Shown: positions 1-6,580, counted from the first letter of the stretch. The stretch: DNA of 11,272 nucleotides from Cyanobacteria bacterium Co-bin13 (GCA_014534385.1 JACVRP010000073.1:1-11272); one strand, 5' to 3'. Notes: generated by a model not told the origin, from the sequence alone. Numbers and translations are program-made.

Positions 1-387
1 ACAGGCCAAGACGTCTTTGCGTTTTTCTTGAATGGCTCCGATGCGCTTCTGGGAACGCTCATTCCCGCTGTGGCAGTCCCAGCGGATACGGCCAAACCCG
101 ATACCCTCTTCCCCAGCAAGGAGGCCGCAGCCGTTTACAGAGCCGATACGATCACAGACTTTACCATTGGCCAAGATCTGATCTTGGTTGCCGGTTTGCT
201 CAATGGGCCATCCTCTACAGACTTTAACCCCTTTGAGGCTTACGTGCAGCTAACCCAGATTGGCACCAGCACCCTGGTTACGATCAACCAGCTAGACAGC
301 CTGGGAGCCGCCGTTGCGACCGACATTGCAATGCTCAATAATGTGGATGCCAGCCTGTTAAACGCCAGCAGCTTTGCCTTTGCCTAG
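1..387 (+). CDS. C-terminal part of a secreted protein, probable type I secretion target region (5' truncated)
   Basis: The reading frame is open from the first base of the window and stops at TAG 385-387, so 128 C-terminal residues are visible and the start lies outside. The tail is acidic, poor in Lys/Arg and free of Cys. It has a DTITDFTIGQDLI segment followed by short alternating hydrophobic stretches and ends in SSFAFA. This resembles the C-terminal signal of RTX/hemolysin-type proteins exported by type I secretion, where an 'I..F..G.D.I.l' strand comes before a hydrophobic end. No GGxGxDxUx calcium-binding nonapeptides lie in the visible part, so the RTX link is inferred from the tail alone. 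The internal ATG at position 28 is not taken as the start because the same frame continues upstream of it. The function of the whole protein cannot be judged. Confidence 0.55.
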   Translation, partial: TGQDVFAFFLNGSDALLGTLIPAVAVPADTAKPDTLFPSKEAAAVYRADTITDFTIGQDLILVAGLLNGPSSTDFNPFEAYVQLTQIGTSTLVTINQLDSLGAAVATDIAMLNNVDASLLNASSFAFA

Positions 388-470
388 GAGACTTGAGGAA
401 CGCTTCCAAGTGCCTGGATAGAGCGGTCCACAATGGCCTATGATCGGCCTGTTCAATCGGCTGACTGAGT

Positions 471-1097
471 ATGGCAACCCTATCCACTGAGCTGCTGACG
501 CTGGGTCGTTACCTGGCAGGTGAGTTTGAGAACCGGCAGCAATCCTTGGCAGAGCCCGCCTGGTACGTCCATCTCAAAGTATGGCACCGCCCCATCCGGC
601 TGTTTCACGAAGACAGCCTGACTTTTTTTATTGAGCAGGTGAGCGTCGCATCGGGCCAGCCGCCTTACCGACAGCGGATTCTTCGGCTATATGACAGCGG
701 CAGCCAGATCAAGGGCCAGTATTATGGGCTGAAAGATGCAGTTCAGGTTAGAGGCGGTGCCACTGCCCCGCAAATTCTCGATGCGCTGACTCCAGAGGAT
801 CTGGTGCAGCTGCCCACCTGCTCTCTGAGTATTGAGTCGCAGGCACTGCCAGGGAGCCAGTACAGCTTCAAGGCGGAGCTGCCGGCAGGCACCCTCTGTT
901 CCTTCGAATACGCCGGCAACACCAGCTATGTCAGCCTAGGATTTAGCGTGGGCCCAGCCAGCAATGCCGCTGGACTGGAGCTGCGCGTCTACGATAAAGG
1001 CGTTGACCCAGACACAGGGAAAGGGCTTTGGGGCGCTCTGATGGGCCCCTTTTGCCTCATTAAAATGTCCGATTTTGAGAACGGACTGCTGCCCTAG
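471..1097 (+). CDS. CpcT/CpeT-family phycobiliprotein chromophore lyase
   Basis: This 208-residue protein matches the CpcT/CpeT family in length and layout. An N-terminal LGRYLAGEFENRQQS (about 11-25) corresponds to the family's 'L..W..G.F.N..Q' start. PYRQRILRL (65-73) follows, then a YSFKAELPAGTLCSFEY strand pair (131-147), and the C-terminal KGLWGALMGPFCLIK (184-198). Family members attach phycocyanobilin or phycoerythrobilin to a beta-subunit cysteine (Cys-153/155 in CpcB, PecB or CpeB) and act in the cytoplasm during phycobilisome assembly. Which phycobiliprotein this copy serves cannot be told from sequence. No phycobilisome structural gene lies in the window, so it stands alone. No strong Shine-Dalgarno precedes ATG 471, but no better in-frame start exists. 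Its stop codon overlaps that of the convergent STAS gene. Confidence 0.85.
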   Translation: MATLSTELLTLGRYLAGEFENRQQSLAEPAWYVHLKVWHRPIRLFHEDSLTFFIEQVSVASGQPPYRQRILRLYDSGSQIKGQYYGLKDAVQVRGGATAPQILDALTPEDLVQLPTCSLSIESQALPGSQYSFKAELPAGTLCSFEYAGNTSYVSLGFSVGPASNAAGLELRVYDKGVDPDTGKGLWGALMGPFCLIKMSDFENGLLP

Positions 1098-1450
1098 CCA
1101 GCTACTCCAGGGGCAGCGGCCAAAGCCTCTGCTTCGGTGTCAAAAATCTCAAAGACCGAGTCCATCATGGTGACTTCAAAGACAAGCTTGGCGTCGGGAT
1201 GGACGTTGCAGATCCGGAAGCTGCCCTTGACCTTGTCGGCATCGCGCATTCCAGCGACCAGGGAGGTCAGGCCGGAGCTGTCAATGAAATTGACCTGGCT
1301 AAGATTGACCACCACATGGGGGCTGATGCGAGAAATACACTCCTGCAGCTTCAGGCGAAACTGCCAGGCTGTGGTGATATCCAGCCGGCCAGTGGGGGTC
1401 AGGATAATGACCGTTCTGCCATCCTCTGCGGTGTATGTTCTTTGATCCAT
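1094..1450 (-). CDS. STAS-domain protein, anti-anti-sigma factor (SpoIIAA/RsbV-like)
   Basis: The 118-residue product is one STAS domain and nothing else. Features of the fold are VIILTPTGRLDITTAWQFR (about 14-32), HVVVNLSQVNFIDSSGLTSL (45-64) and a later FRICNVHPDAKLVFEVT (78-94). The DSSGL motif (57-61) carries the serine pair in which anti-anti-sigma factors are phosphorylated by a HATPase-type anti-sigma kinase; the unphosphorylated form sequesters that kinase. A kinase or PP2C phosphatase partner would be expected but none is in the window. The start at 1450 is preferred over the upstream in-frame ATG at 1513 because GGAAGGAA sits just before it and because the extra 21 residues are basic and unlike a STAS N-terminus. 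It could act in a stress, c-di-GMP or motility partner switch; the sequence does not say which. Confidence 0.85.
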   Translation of the reverse strand: MDQRTYTAEDGRTVIILTPTGRLDITTAWQFRLKLQECISRISPHVVVNLSQVNFIDSSGLTSLVAGMRDADKVKGSFRICNVHPDAKLVFEVTMMDSVFEIFDTEAEALAAAPGVAG

Positions 1451-1460
1451 TTCCTTCCTT
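1451..1460 (-). promoter_or_regulatory. Ribosome binding site that fixes the STAS gene start
   Basis: Read on the minus strand this is AAGGAAGGAA directly upstream of ATG 1450. The first AAGG lies 6 nt from the start codon. No comparable purine tract was noted before the alternative ATG at 1513, so this decides the start. Confidence 0.65.
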
Positions 1461-1773
1461 CCACCTCGACTAGGACACCTAGATGTCCCTTTCACGATAG
1501 TCAAAACAGACAAAAAGTTCCGGCTTTTAGCTCACAGAACGCCTGTCTAACCCTGTATAGCCCAATTGCTGTTGCCCAGCCTGCTAAACGGCTGCAGCGC
1601 AAGCCACAGCAAGGGTGCCCATAGGATGCCCAGAAACCGAGCTCCGCACAACAGATCCTGCTAATTTTCCTTCTCAAATTGTAGGAGGCAGGCTGAGCAA
1701 GTGGGTTAAATCCGGTGAACCTTCATAGCCAGGAAAACCTCGTGAACCTTCAAGGACGGTTGAAGCAATTTGG

Positions 1774-1800
1774 CACCCTCTGCCAGACACCCTCTACCAG
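1774..1800. repeat. Two-copy 14-bp-period direct repeat downstream of hemF
   Basis: CACCCTCTGCCAG (1774-1786) is followed by CACCCTCTACCAG (1788-1800), with 12 of 13 bases identical. It lies 18 bp beyond the hemF stop codon. It may be a slippage product; no function is evident. Confidence 0.6.
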
Positions 1801-1817
1801 GCACCGTAAGCTGCTGC

Positions 1818-2852
1818 CTAAGGCGTCGGCCAGTTAGCCCAATCTTGGGGCTTGAGGAAAATGTCATAGAGCCGAGCTTCGGGCGTGCCAGGTTCGGGGG
1901 TATAGCCGTATTCCCAACGCACCATTGGCGGCAGCGACATCAGAATTGACTCGGTGCGGCCATTGGTCTGCAGGCCAAAAATTGTGCCTCGGTCGTAGAC
2001 CAGATTAAACTCGACGTAGCGCCCCCGCCGGTAGAGCTGGAACTGCCGTTCATGGTCGCTATATTCAGTGCTGCGGCGCTTTTCAATAATAGGAGAGTAG
2101 GCCGGGACAAAGGCGTTGCCGCAGGCTTGGGCAAAGGAAAACAGGCTTTCCCAGTCGCGCTGGGGCAGTTCTCCGATCTGCTGGCTGTGCTGTGCTGCCG
2201 GTCCGTTGGTGTCGGGGCCTCGATACAGCTCACCACGACCGTCTTGGTAGTCAAAGAAAATGCCACCAACGCCTCGCGTTTCCTGGCGATGCTTGAGATA
2301 AAAATACTCGTCACACCAGCGTTTGAAGGTGGGATAGTAGGCTTCGTGGTAGCGATCGCAAGTCTCCTTCAGAGTGCGGTGGAAGTGCACCACATCTTCC
2401 TCAAACGGGTAGTAGGGGGTGAGGTCGATGCCGCCGCCAAACCACCAGACCGGACCTGCCTCAAAATAGCGGTAGTTGAGGTGAACCGTTGGTACATAGG
2501 GGTTGCGAGGGTGGAGCACCATTGAGGTACCGGTGGCGTAAAATCCGTGGCCTGCCGCTTCCGGTCGCTGCACCAGAATAGAGGGTGGCAGATTTTGCCC
2601 CCAAACCTCTGAAAAGTTGACGCCGCCCTGCTCAAAAATATCTCCCTGCTTGATCACCCGCGAGCGACCGCCACCGCCCTCAGGGCGTTCCCACTGATCC
2701 TCCTGGAAGGTGCCAGCGCCATCTAACGTTTCAAGCTGGCGGCAAATACTGTCCTGTAACTGCTTAAAGGCTTGACTGACCCGTTCACGAGAATCCTGCG
2801 GTGCAGTGGCGGGGTTAGAGGTGGTGGCTGGGGAGACAAAGGAGCTAGTCAT
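1818..2852 (-). CDS. hemF: Oxygen-dependent coproporphyrinogen III oxidase
   Basis: HemF carries out the O2-dependent oxidative decarboxylation of the two propionates of coproporphyrinogen III to vinyl groups. This gives protoporphyrinogen IX in the common heme, chlorophyll and bilin pathway. The 344-residue protein shows the family blocks in order: KQGDIFEQGGVNFSEVWG (68-85), RNPYVPTVHLNYRYFE (116-131, with conserved His124), WWFGGGIDLTPYYP (136-149, with Asp143), GIFFDYQD (197-204), and near the C-terminus GRYVEFNLVYDRGTIFGL and RWEYGYTPEPGTPE. Length is usual for cyanobacteria. The start is the first ATG after a stop-rich region; it has no clear Shine-Dalgarno, and the first ~20 residues (rich in Ser, Thr, Ala, Pro) are poorly conserved in this family. 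It appears monocistronic and divergent from the SRPBCC gene. Confidence 0.96.
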   Translation of the reverse strand: MTSSFVSPATTSNPATAPQDSRERVSQAFKQLQDSICRQLETLDGAGTFQEDQWERPEGGGGRSRVIKQGDIFEQGGVNFSEVWGQNLPPSILVQRPEAAGHGFYATGTSMVLHPRNPYVPTVHLNYRYFEAGPVWWFGGGIDLTPYYPFEEDVVHFHRTLKETCDRYHEAYYPTFKRWCDEYFYLKHRQETRGVGGIFFDYQDGRGELYRGPDTNGPAAQHSQQIGELPQRDWESLFSFAQACGNAFVPAYSPIIEKRRSTEYSDHERQFQLYRRGRYVEFNLVYDRGTIFGLQTNGRTESILMSLPPMVRWEYGYTPEPGTPEARLYDIFLKPQDWANWPTP

Positions 2853-2973
2853 AGATTGATTCGCAAGGGAGTTTGTAACCAGAGAAGGATGAAAAGTTGG
2901 CTTAAAAGCCTCAGAATCTCTTTTCAGCTCATCAAGGAAGCTCAGCCGCTGTTTTAGTGATTTCCTTGCCCCC

Positions 2974-2999
2974 GTCTATAAGCCCGTGTCTGTAAGCCC
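2974..2999. repeat. Two-copy 14-bp-period direct repeat upstream of hemF
   Basis: GTCTATAAGCCC (2974-2985) is followed by GTCTGTAAGCCC (2988-2999), with 11 of 12 bases identical and 14 bp between starts. It lies about 120-150 bp upstream of the hemF start codon, where a promoter or operator could be. It could be a pair of regulator half-sites or a simple duplication. Confidence 0.55.
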
Positions 3000-3140
3000 A
3001 TAGGTGCTATTTACAGCAGAGGCCCCCGAGGGAAATGGTGGGTATGTCACACTAGAAGCAGCTTCTCACTTTGTTGCGGCCCTGGGGTAAGGCTCTGAAT
3101 TGATCTACACAATAGCCCTACGGGTAAAGACCTGCTAGGT

Positions 3141-3148
3141 GCGATCGC
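3141..3148. repeat. HIP1 octamer GCGATCGC (intergenic copy)
   Basis: Highly iterated palindrome typical of cyanobacterial genomes. Further copies in the window are at 2352, 5163, 6581, 7927, 9003 and 10411 (start positions). Most carry the extended form TGCGATCGCA. Confidence 0.95.
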
Positions 3149-3173
3149 AAGACCCGATTTAGATACCTGCCCA

Positions 3174-3215
3174 GAAACATCCGAAACATCCAAGGTGAGT
3201 TGTTCAAGGTGAGTT
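3174..3215. repeat. Adjacent tandem repeats: GAAACATCC x2 and CAAGGTGAGTT x2
   Basis: GAAACATCC occurs twice head to tail (3174-3182 and 3183-3191). It is followed at once by CAAGGTGAGTT at 3191-3201 and 3205-3215, with a 14-bp period. The two duplications abut, which suggests local slippage or a compound binding site upstream of the SRPBCC gene. Confidence 0.65.
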
Positions 3216-3465
3216 TGGTTGTTTATGAATTTGATTTCACAGTGGAGGACAAAAGCTCACTGGTCAACCGTTTCTCAGACTATCGCGAATTGCAGCCATT
3301 AAGCCAAATTCAAAACAAATGTTGCAAGTCAAAAATTTTTACAACAACCCGTCTCTAGAGGTTTCCAAACTCAGCTCGTCGGGCTTTACTAAAATATTTC
3401 GTCTGTGATCCCCGCCTTTGATGCCCGTTTTGCCAACCGTGTCTCCCCGTTTAATACCTTTGATT

Positions 3466-3471
3466 AGGAGG
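3466..3471 (+). promoter_or_regulatory. Strong Shine-Dalgarno of the SRPBCC gene
   Basis: AGGAGG lies 8 nt before ATG 3480. It selects this start over the in-frame ATG at codon 7. Confidence 0.8.
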
Positions 3472-3479
3472 TATCCGCG

Positions 3480-4007
3480 ATGTTTCAGGATTGGGCGATG
3501 AACAGTCCTTTGACGTCTGCAAGGGCTTTTCTAGCCAGACTGCGCCACCAGAAGACCTTAGACAGGTCCTACTGGACAGTCAGTTCTGCGTCGGTAGATA
3601 CGCTCTGGCAAACCATCATGAACCTGGCCGATGTCTCCTGGCACCCCCTGCTCAGCAGCACCAACGCCCCCAATGGCCTCAGCCCCAAGCCAGGCCTAAT
3701 TTACCGTGCTTTTACCCGGATCTGCCCTATTCCCGTCAGTATTTTTGTGGAGCGGGTGCTGCCCCGAGAGCTGCTGACAGTTCGCCTCTTTCCTGTTCCC
3801 GGACTAGAGGAGCGGGTCACCTACGAAATCAAATCCACGGTCATGGGCACCCAGATCTCCTATTCCGTTACCCTGCGGGGCTGGCTGACGCCACTGGCCT
3901 GGTCTCTGCTAAAGCCCTATGCCGCTAGGGTTGCCTCGGCCCTAGCCAATGCTGCCGAACAAACGTCTACCCTGGGAAAATGCAAACCTAGCTCCCAGCC
4001 CTGGTAA
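3480..4007 (+). CDS. SRPBCC-superfamily (START/polyketide cyclase-like) ligand-binding protein
   Basis: The 175-residue protein has the order of strands and helices of the SRPBCC hydrophobic-pocket fold. It runs YWTVSSASVDTLWQTIMNLADVSWHPLL (about 31-58, strand plus helix with the typical 'W' and 'dv..W.p' positions), GLIYRAF (72-78), VSIFVERVLPRELLTVRLFPVPG (86-108), EERVTYEIKSTVMGTQISYSVTLRGW (110-135), then a C-terminal helix. No signal peptide or membrane segment is visible, so it is probably cytoplasmic. Cyanobacteria carry several such proteins of unknown ligand, and no substrate can be assigned. The strong AGGAGG implies good translation. It lies 135 bp upstream of mrp on the same strand, which is too far for coupling but could be one transcript. 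Confidence 0.7.
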   Translation: MFQDWAMNSPLTSARAFLARLRHQKTLDRSYWTVSSASVDTLWQTIMNLADVSWHPLLSSTNAPNGLSPKPGLIYRAFTRICPIPVSIFVERVLPRELLTVRLFPVPGLEERVTYEIKSTVMGTQISYSVTLRGWLTPLAWSLLKPYAARVASALANAAEQTSTLGKCKPSSQPW

Positions 4008-4142
4008 GCCCAATTAGTCGGTTTAGATCCCGGTTAATGATTTGCCTTGCCCAACCGATGGCGGCCTTGACCCATTAAGATCAGTTAATGTCTGTAAAGT
4101 CACGGTACCGCGTCTCTGTCCGGCTCGGCCCTTAACCAAACC

Positions 4143-5216
4143 ATGAGCAATTCCCTCTCCGTTGAATCCATCCTGGAAGTGCTGCGGCCAGTCCAGGACC
4201 CTGAGCTGCAAAAGAGCCTGGTTGATCTCAACATGATCCGCAATGTGGCGATAGAAAACGGCCAGGTAAGCTTCACCCTGGTGCTGACTACGCCTGCCTG
4301 CCCTCTGCGTGAGTTTATCGTCGAAGACTGCGAAAAAGCAGTGCGAACGCTGCCGGGGGTCGCCTCAGTCGATGTCGCGGTCACGGCAGAGACACCTCAG
4401 CAAAAGGCTCTCCCCGACCGCACCGGCATTGCTGGGGTGAAAAATATTGTGGCGGTCTCTAGCGGCAAAGGCGGTGTCGGCAAAAGTACTGTTGCGGTCA
4501 ACGTTGCCGTAGCGCTGGCTCAGGCGGGCGCTAAAGTCGGGCTGATAGATGCTGACATCTATGGCCCCAACGCCCCCATCATGATGGGGCTATCAGACGC
4601 TGAGGTGATGGTGCGGCAGGGAAATCAGGGCGAAGTGCTCGACCCCGTGTTTAACCACGGCGTCAAGATGGTTTCTATGGGCTTTTTGATTGACCGAGAC
4701 CAGCCCGTGATCTGGCGGGGGCCCATGCTCAATGGCGTCATCCGGCAGTTTCTCTATCAGGTGCAGTGGGGCGATCTGGACTATCTGATCATCGATCTGC
4801 CCCCTGGCACCGGCGATGCCCAGCTGACCCTGGCCCAGGCGGTGCCGATGGCGGGTGCCGTGATTGTGACCACGCCCCAGTCGGTGGCGCTGGCCGATGC
4901 CCGCCGGGGTCTGCGCATGTTCCAGCAGCTGCAGGTGCCAGTTTTGGGCATTGTGGAAAACATGAGCTACTTTATTCCGCCTGATATGCCCGACAAGCAG
5001 TACGACATTTTTGGCTCTGGGGGCGGCAAAAACACCGCCCAGGAACTCGATATTCCCCTGCTGGGCTGCGTTCCTCTGGAGATGGCGGTGCGTCAGGGCG
5101 GTGATCAGGGAGTGCCGATTGTGGTAGCCTACCCAGACTCGGCTTCGGCGCAGGCGCTACGTGCGATCGCACAGCAGGTTGCCGCTAAAGTTTCTGTCGC
5201 TGCGTTGGCTTCATGA
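4143..5216 (+). CDS. mrp: Mrp/ApbC-family iron-sulfur cluster carrier ATPase with N-terminal MIP18 (DUF59) domain
   Basis: The 357-residue protein has a MIP18/DUF59 domain (about 6-82, with TPACPL around Cys53) joined to a deviant Walker A P-loop ATPase domain. The latter has SSGKGGVGKST (106-116), DADIYGPN (136-143), WRGPML (191-196) and DLPPGTGD (218-225). This is the Mrp/Nbp35/HCF101 type that binds and hands Fe-S clusters to target apoproteins in the cytoplasm. In cyanobacteria and plastids, photosystem I and ferredoxin-type clients are likely. The CxxC that E. coli ApbC has after the ENMS motif is missing: the segment at 272-292 runs from ENMSYFIPP to DIFGSGG with no Cys. ATG 4143 has no evident Shine-Dalgarno but fits the family N-terminus. 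The stop overlaps the rodA start (ATGA). Confidence 0.93.
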   Translation: MSNSLSVESILEVLRPVQDPELQKSLVDLNMIRNVAIENGQVSFTLVLTTPACPLREFIVEDCEKAVRTLPGVASVDVAVTAETPQQKALPDRTGIAGVKNIVAVSSGKGGVGKSTVAVNVAVALAQAGAKVGLIDADIYGPNAPIMMGLSDAEVMVRQGNQGEVLDPVFNHGVKMVSMGFLIDRDQPVIWRGPMLNGVIRQFLYQVQWGDLDYLIIDLPPGTGDAQLTLAQAVPMAGAVIVTTPQSVALADARRGLRMFQQLQVPVLGIVENMSYFIPPDMPDKQYDIFGSGGGKNTAQELDIPLLGCVPLEMAVRQGGDQGVPIVVAYPDSASAQALRAIAQQVAAKVSVAALAS

Positions 5217-6478
5217 CTCAAGTTTCTTCAAACCTTCAAAGACGCTGGCGATTTCTGCTTCAAGGCTGGCAGGGAGTGGATTGGCTGCTGATGGGGCTGC
5301 CTGTAGCCCTGGTCACCTTTTCGACCCTCGTCATTGACAGTACTCAGCGCATCTCGGGCGAGCCCGAACTTGCCTGGAACCACGCCTTTCTAGGGCTGAT
5401 TGGGCTGGTGCTGGCGCTGGTGCTCTCCCGCATGAGATACGAAAACCTGCTGCAGTGGCAGTGGATTATCTATGCCCTGACCAACCTTTCGCTGGTTGCT
5501 GTCATCTTTATTGGAACAGTCGGCCTGGGGGCCCAGCGTTGGATCACAATCGGCAGCTTTAACGTGCAGCCATCGGAGTTTGCCAAGCTAGGGGTGATTA
5601 TTACCCTAGCGGCCCTACTGAGCGACCGAGATGCTTCGACCCTGTGGGGAGTGGGCAAGGCGCTCGCTGTGACGGCCATCCCCTGGGTGCTGGTCTTTTT
5701 GCAGCCCGACCTGGGCACATCGCTGGTGTTTGGCGCGATTACCCTGGGGATGCTCTACTGGGCAAATGTTAACCCCGGCTGGTTGATTTTGATGGTTTCT
5801 CCCCTGGTAGCGATGCTGCTGTTCCACTTCTCCCTGCCAGCCTGGCTGGTTTGGAGTGCAGCTATGGGCATTATCGCCTGGCTCACGCTGCCGTGGCGGC
5901 TGCTCAGTACAGTCTTAGCAACCGCAGGGAACCTGGTTACAGGGAAGGTAGGAGATCTGCTTTGGGGCCTGCTGCACGACTACCAAAAAGATCGCCTCAT
6001 TTTGTTTCTTGACCCCGATAAAGATCCTTTGGGTGGCGGCTACCACCTGATTCAGTCCCGCATTGCTATTGGAGCCGGGCAGCTTTGGGGGCGGGGCTTT
6101 GGCAGCGGCACACAAACCCAGCTGGACTTTATTCCAGAGCAGCATACAGACTTTATCTTTTCTGCTGTGGGAGAGGAATGGGGCTTTATCGGCGCAATGG
6201 TGATGCTCTCAGTTTTTTGGCTGATCTGCCTGCGGCTAGTCATTGTGGCCCAAAATGCTAAGGACAACTTTGGCTCTCTGTTGGCTATTGGCATGCTGTC
6301 GATGATCGTGTTTCAGGTGACCATTAACATCGGCATGACGATTGGGCTAGCCCCGGTTACTGGCATTCCGCTGCCCTGGATGAGCTATGGTCGCTCGGCT
6401 CTGCTGACTAACTTTATTGGCATTGGCCTGGTAGAGTCGGTCGCTAACTATCGGCGTCGGCTCAAGTTTACAGATTAG
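5213..6478 (+). CDS. rodA: Rod-shape SEDS peptidoglycan polymerase RodA
   Basis: This is a SEDS-family multi-pass inner-membrane glycosyltransferase of 421 residues that polymerises lipid II during cell elongation with a class B PBP partner. About ten hydrophobic segments are visible. Family blocks are GLGAQRWITIGSFNVQPSE (104-122), LQPDLGTSLVF (163-173), the extracellular loop LDPDKDPLGGGYHLIQS (266-282, where Asp271 is the likely catalytic aspartate), FIPEQHTDFIFSAVGEEWGF (306-325) and NIGMTIGLAPVTGIPLPWMS (372-391). The IPLPWMSYG block and the 'HTDFIFSAVGEEWGF' wording favour RodA over FtsW. It starts inside the mrp stop codon (4-bp overlap), so translation is probably coupled to mrp. No mreBCD or PBP2 gene is in the window. 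SYGRS (391-395) stands where SYGGS is usual. Confidence 0.93.
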   Translation: MTQVSSNLQRRWRFLLQGWQGVDWLLMGLPVALVTFSTLVIDSTQRISGEPELAWNHAFLGLIGLVLALVLSRMRYENLLQWQWIIYALTNLSLVAVIFIGTVGLGAQRWITIGSFNVQPSEFAKLGVIITLAALLSDRDASTLWGVGKALAVTAIPWVLVFLQPDLGTSLVFGAITLGMLYWANVNPGWLILMVSPLVAMLLFHFSLPAWLVWSAAMGIIAWLTLPWRLLSTVLATAGNLVTGKVGDLLWGLLHDYQKDRLILFLDPDKDPLGGGYHLIQSRIAIGAGQLWGRGFGSGTQTQLDFIPEQHTDFIFSAVGEEWGFIGAMVMLSVFWLICLRLVIVAQNAKDNFGSLLAIGMLSMIVFQVTINIGMTIGLAPVTGIPLPWMSYGRSALLTNFIGIGLVESVANYRRRLKFTD

Positions 6479-6503
6479 GGCCAGGGCTGCTGACGGGTCA
6501 CTA

Positions 6504-6517
6504 TGCTCCTAGGAGCA
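6504..6517. repeat. Perfect 14-bp palindrome between rodA and ndhS
   Basis: TGCTCCTAGGAGCA reads the same on both strands. As RNA it gives a 5-bp stem with a CUAG loop. It lies 25 bp past the rodA stop and about 135 bp before the ndhS start. No T-tract follows, so it is either a weak rho-independent terminator remnant or a dyad operator. Confidence 0.5.
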
Positions 6518-6580
6518 GATAGGTGAACCTGCGGTTTGAGATTGGCTTTTGATTTCAGCCATAACTTCCTCAAAAGGGGT

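Larger units (their letters stand above)
1451..1817. other. 367-bp intergenic region between the STAS gene and hemF
   Basis: Both neighbours are on the minus strand, so this holds the STAS promoter and the 3' region of hemF. I see no convincing -35/-10 pair. Near the hemF end there are two copies of GTGAACCTTCA (1715-1725 and 1742-1752). A weak hairpin CTTCAA-6 nt-TTGAAG spans 1748-1765 and may help end hemF transcription, although no T-tract follows. A tandem pair CACCCTCT(G/A)CCAG with 14-bp period lies at 1774-1800. The overlapping plus-strand open frame covering 1199-1624 is a shadow of the STAS gene. Confidence 0.6.
2853..3479. other. 627-bp intergenic region between divergent hemF and the SRPBCC gene
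   Basis: Both flanking genes must be driven from here. I see no clear -35/-10 pair for either; a TACTAAAAT stretch at 3387-3395 could be a -10 for the plus-strand gene but has no matching -35. The region contains two tandem-repeat patches (2974-2999 and 3174-3215), one HIP1 octamer (3141-3148) and an AT-rich patch around 3320-3350. A short GTG open frame covers 3209-3358 (49 codons), discussed as a finding. Nothing here resembles a tRNA or a known riboswitch. Confidence 0.6.

Noticed and set aside
1451..1513. Longer STAS start at ATG 1513
   Set aside because: The extra 21 residues are basic, do not resemble a STAS N-terminus, and GGAAGGAA supports ATG 1450.
1199..1624. Plus-strand open frame of 141 codons opposite the STAS gene
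   Set aside because: It lies mostly antisense to a clear STAS domain, has no recognisable motif and no ribosome site.
2052..2525. Plus-strand open frame of 157 codons inside hemF
   Set aside because: Fully antisense to strongly conserved HemF motifs; its valine/alanine-rich content is what the opposite strand of this gene gives.
3491..3928. Overlapping +2 frame inside the SRPBCC gene
   Set aside because: Frame-shifted shadow. The 3480 frame has the strong AGGAGG and the SRPBCC strand pattern.
4067..4098. TTGACC...TGTAAA as a promoter for mrp
   Set aside because: The -10 candidate is poor and the spacing is 20 bp with no dyad, so it has none of the marks seen at 8883-8914.
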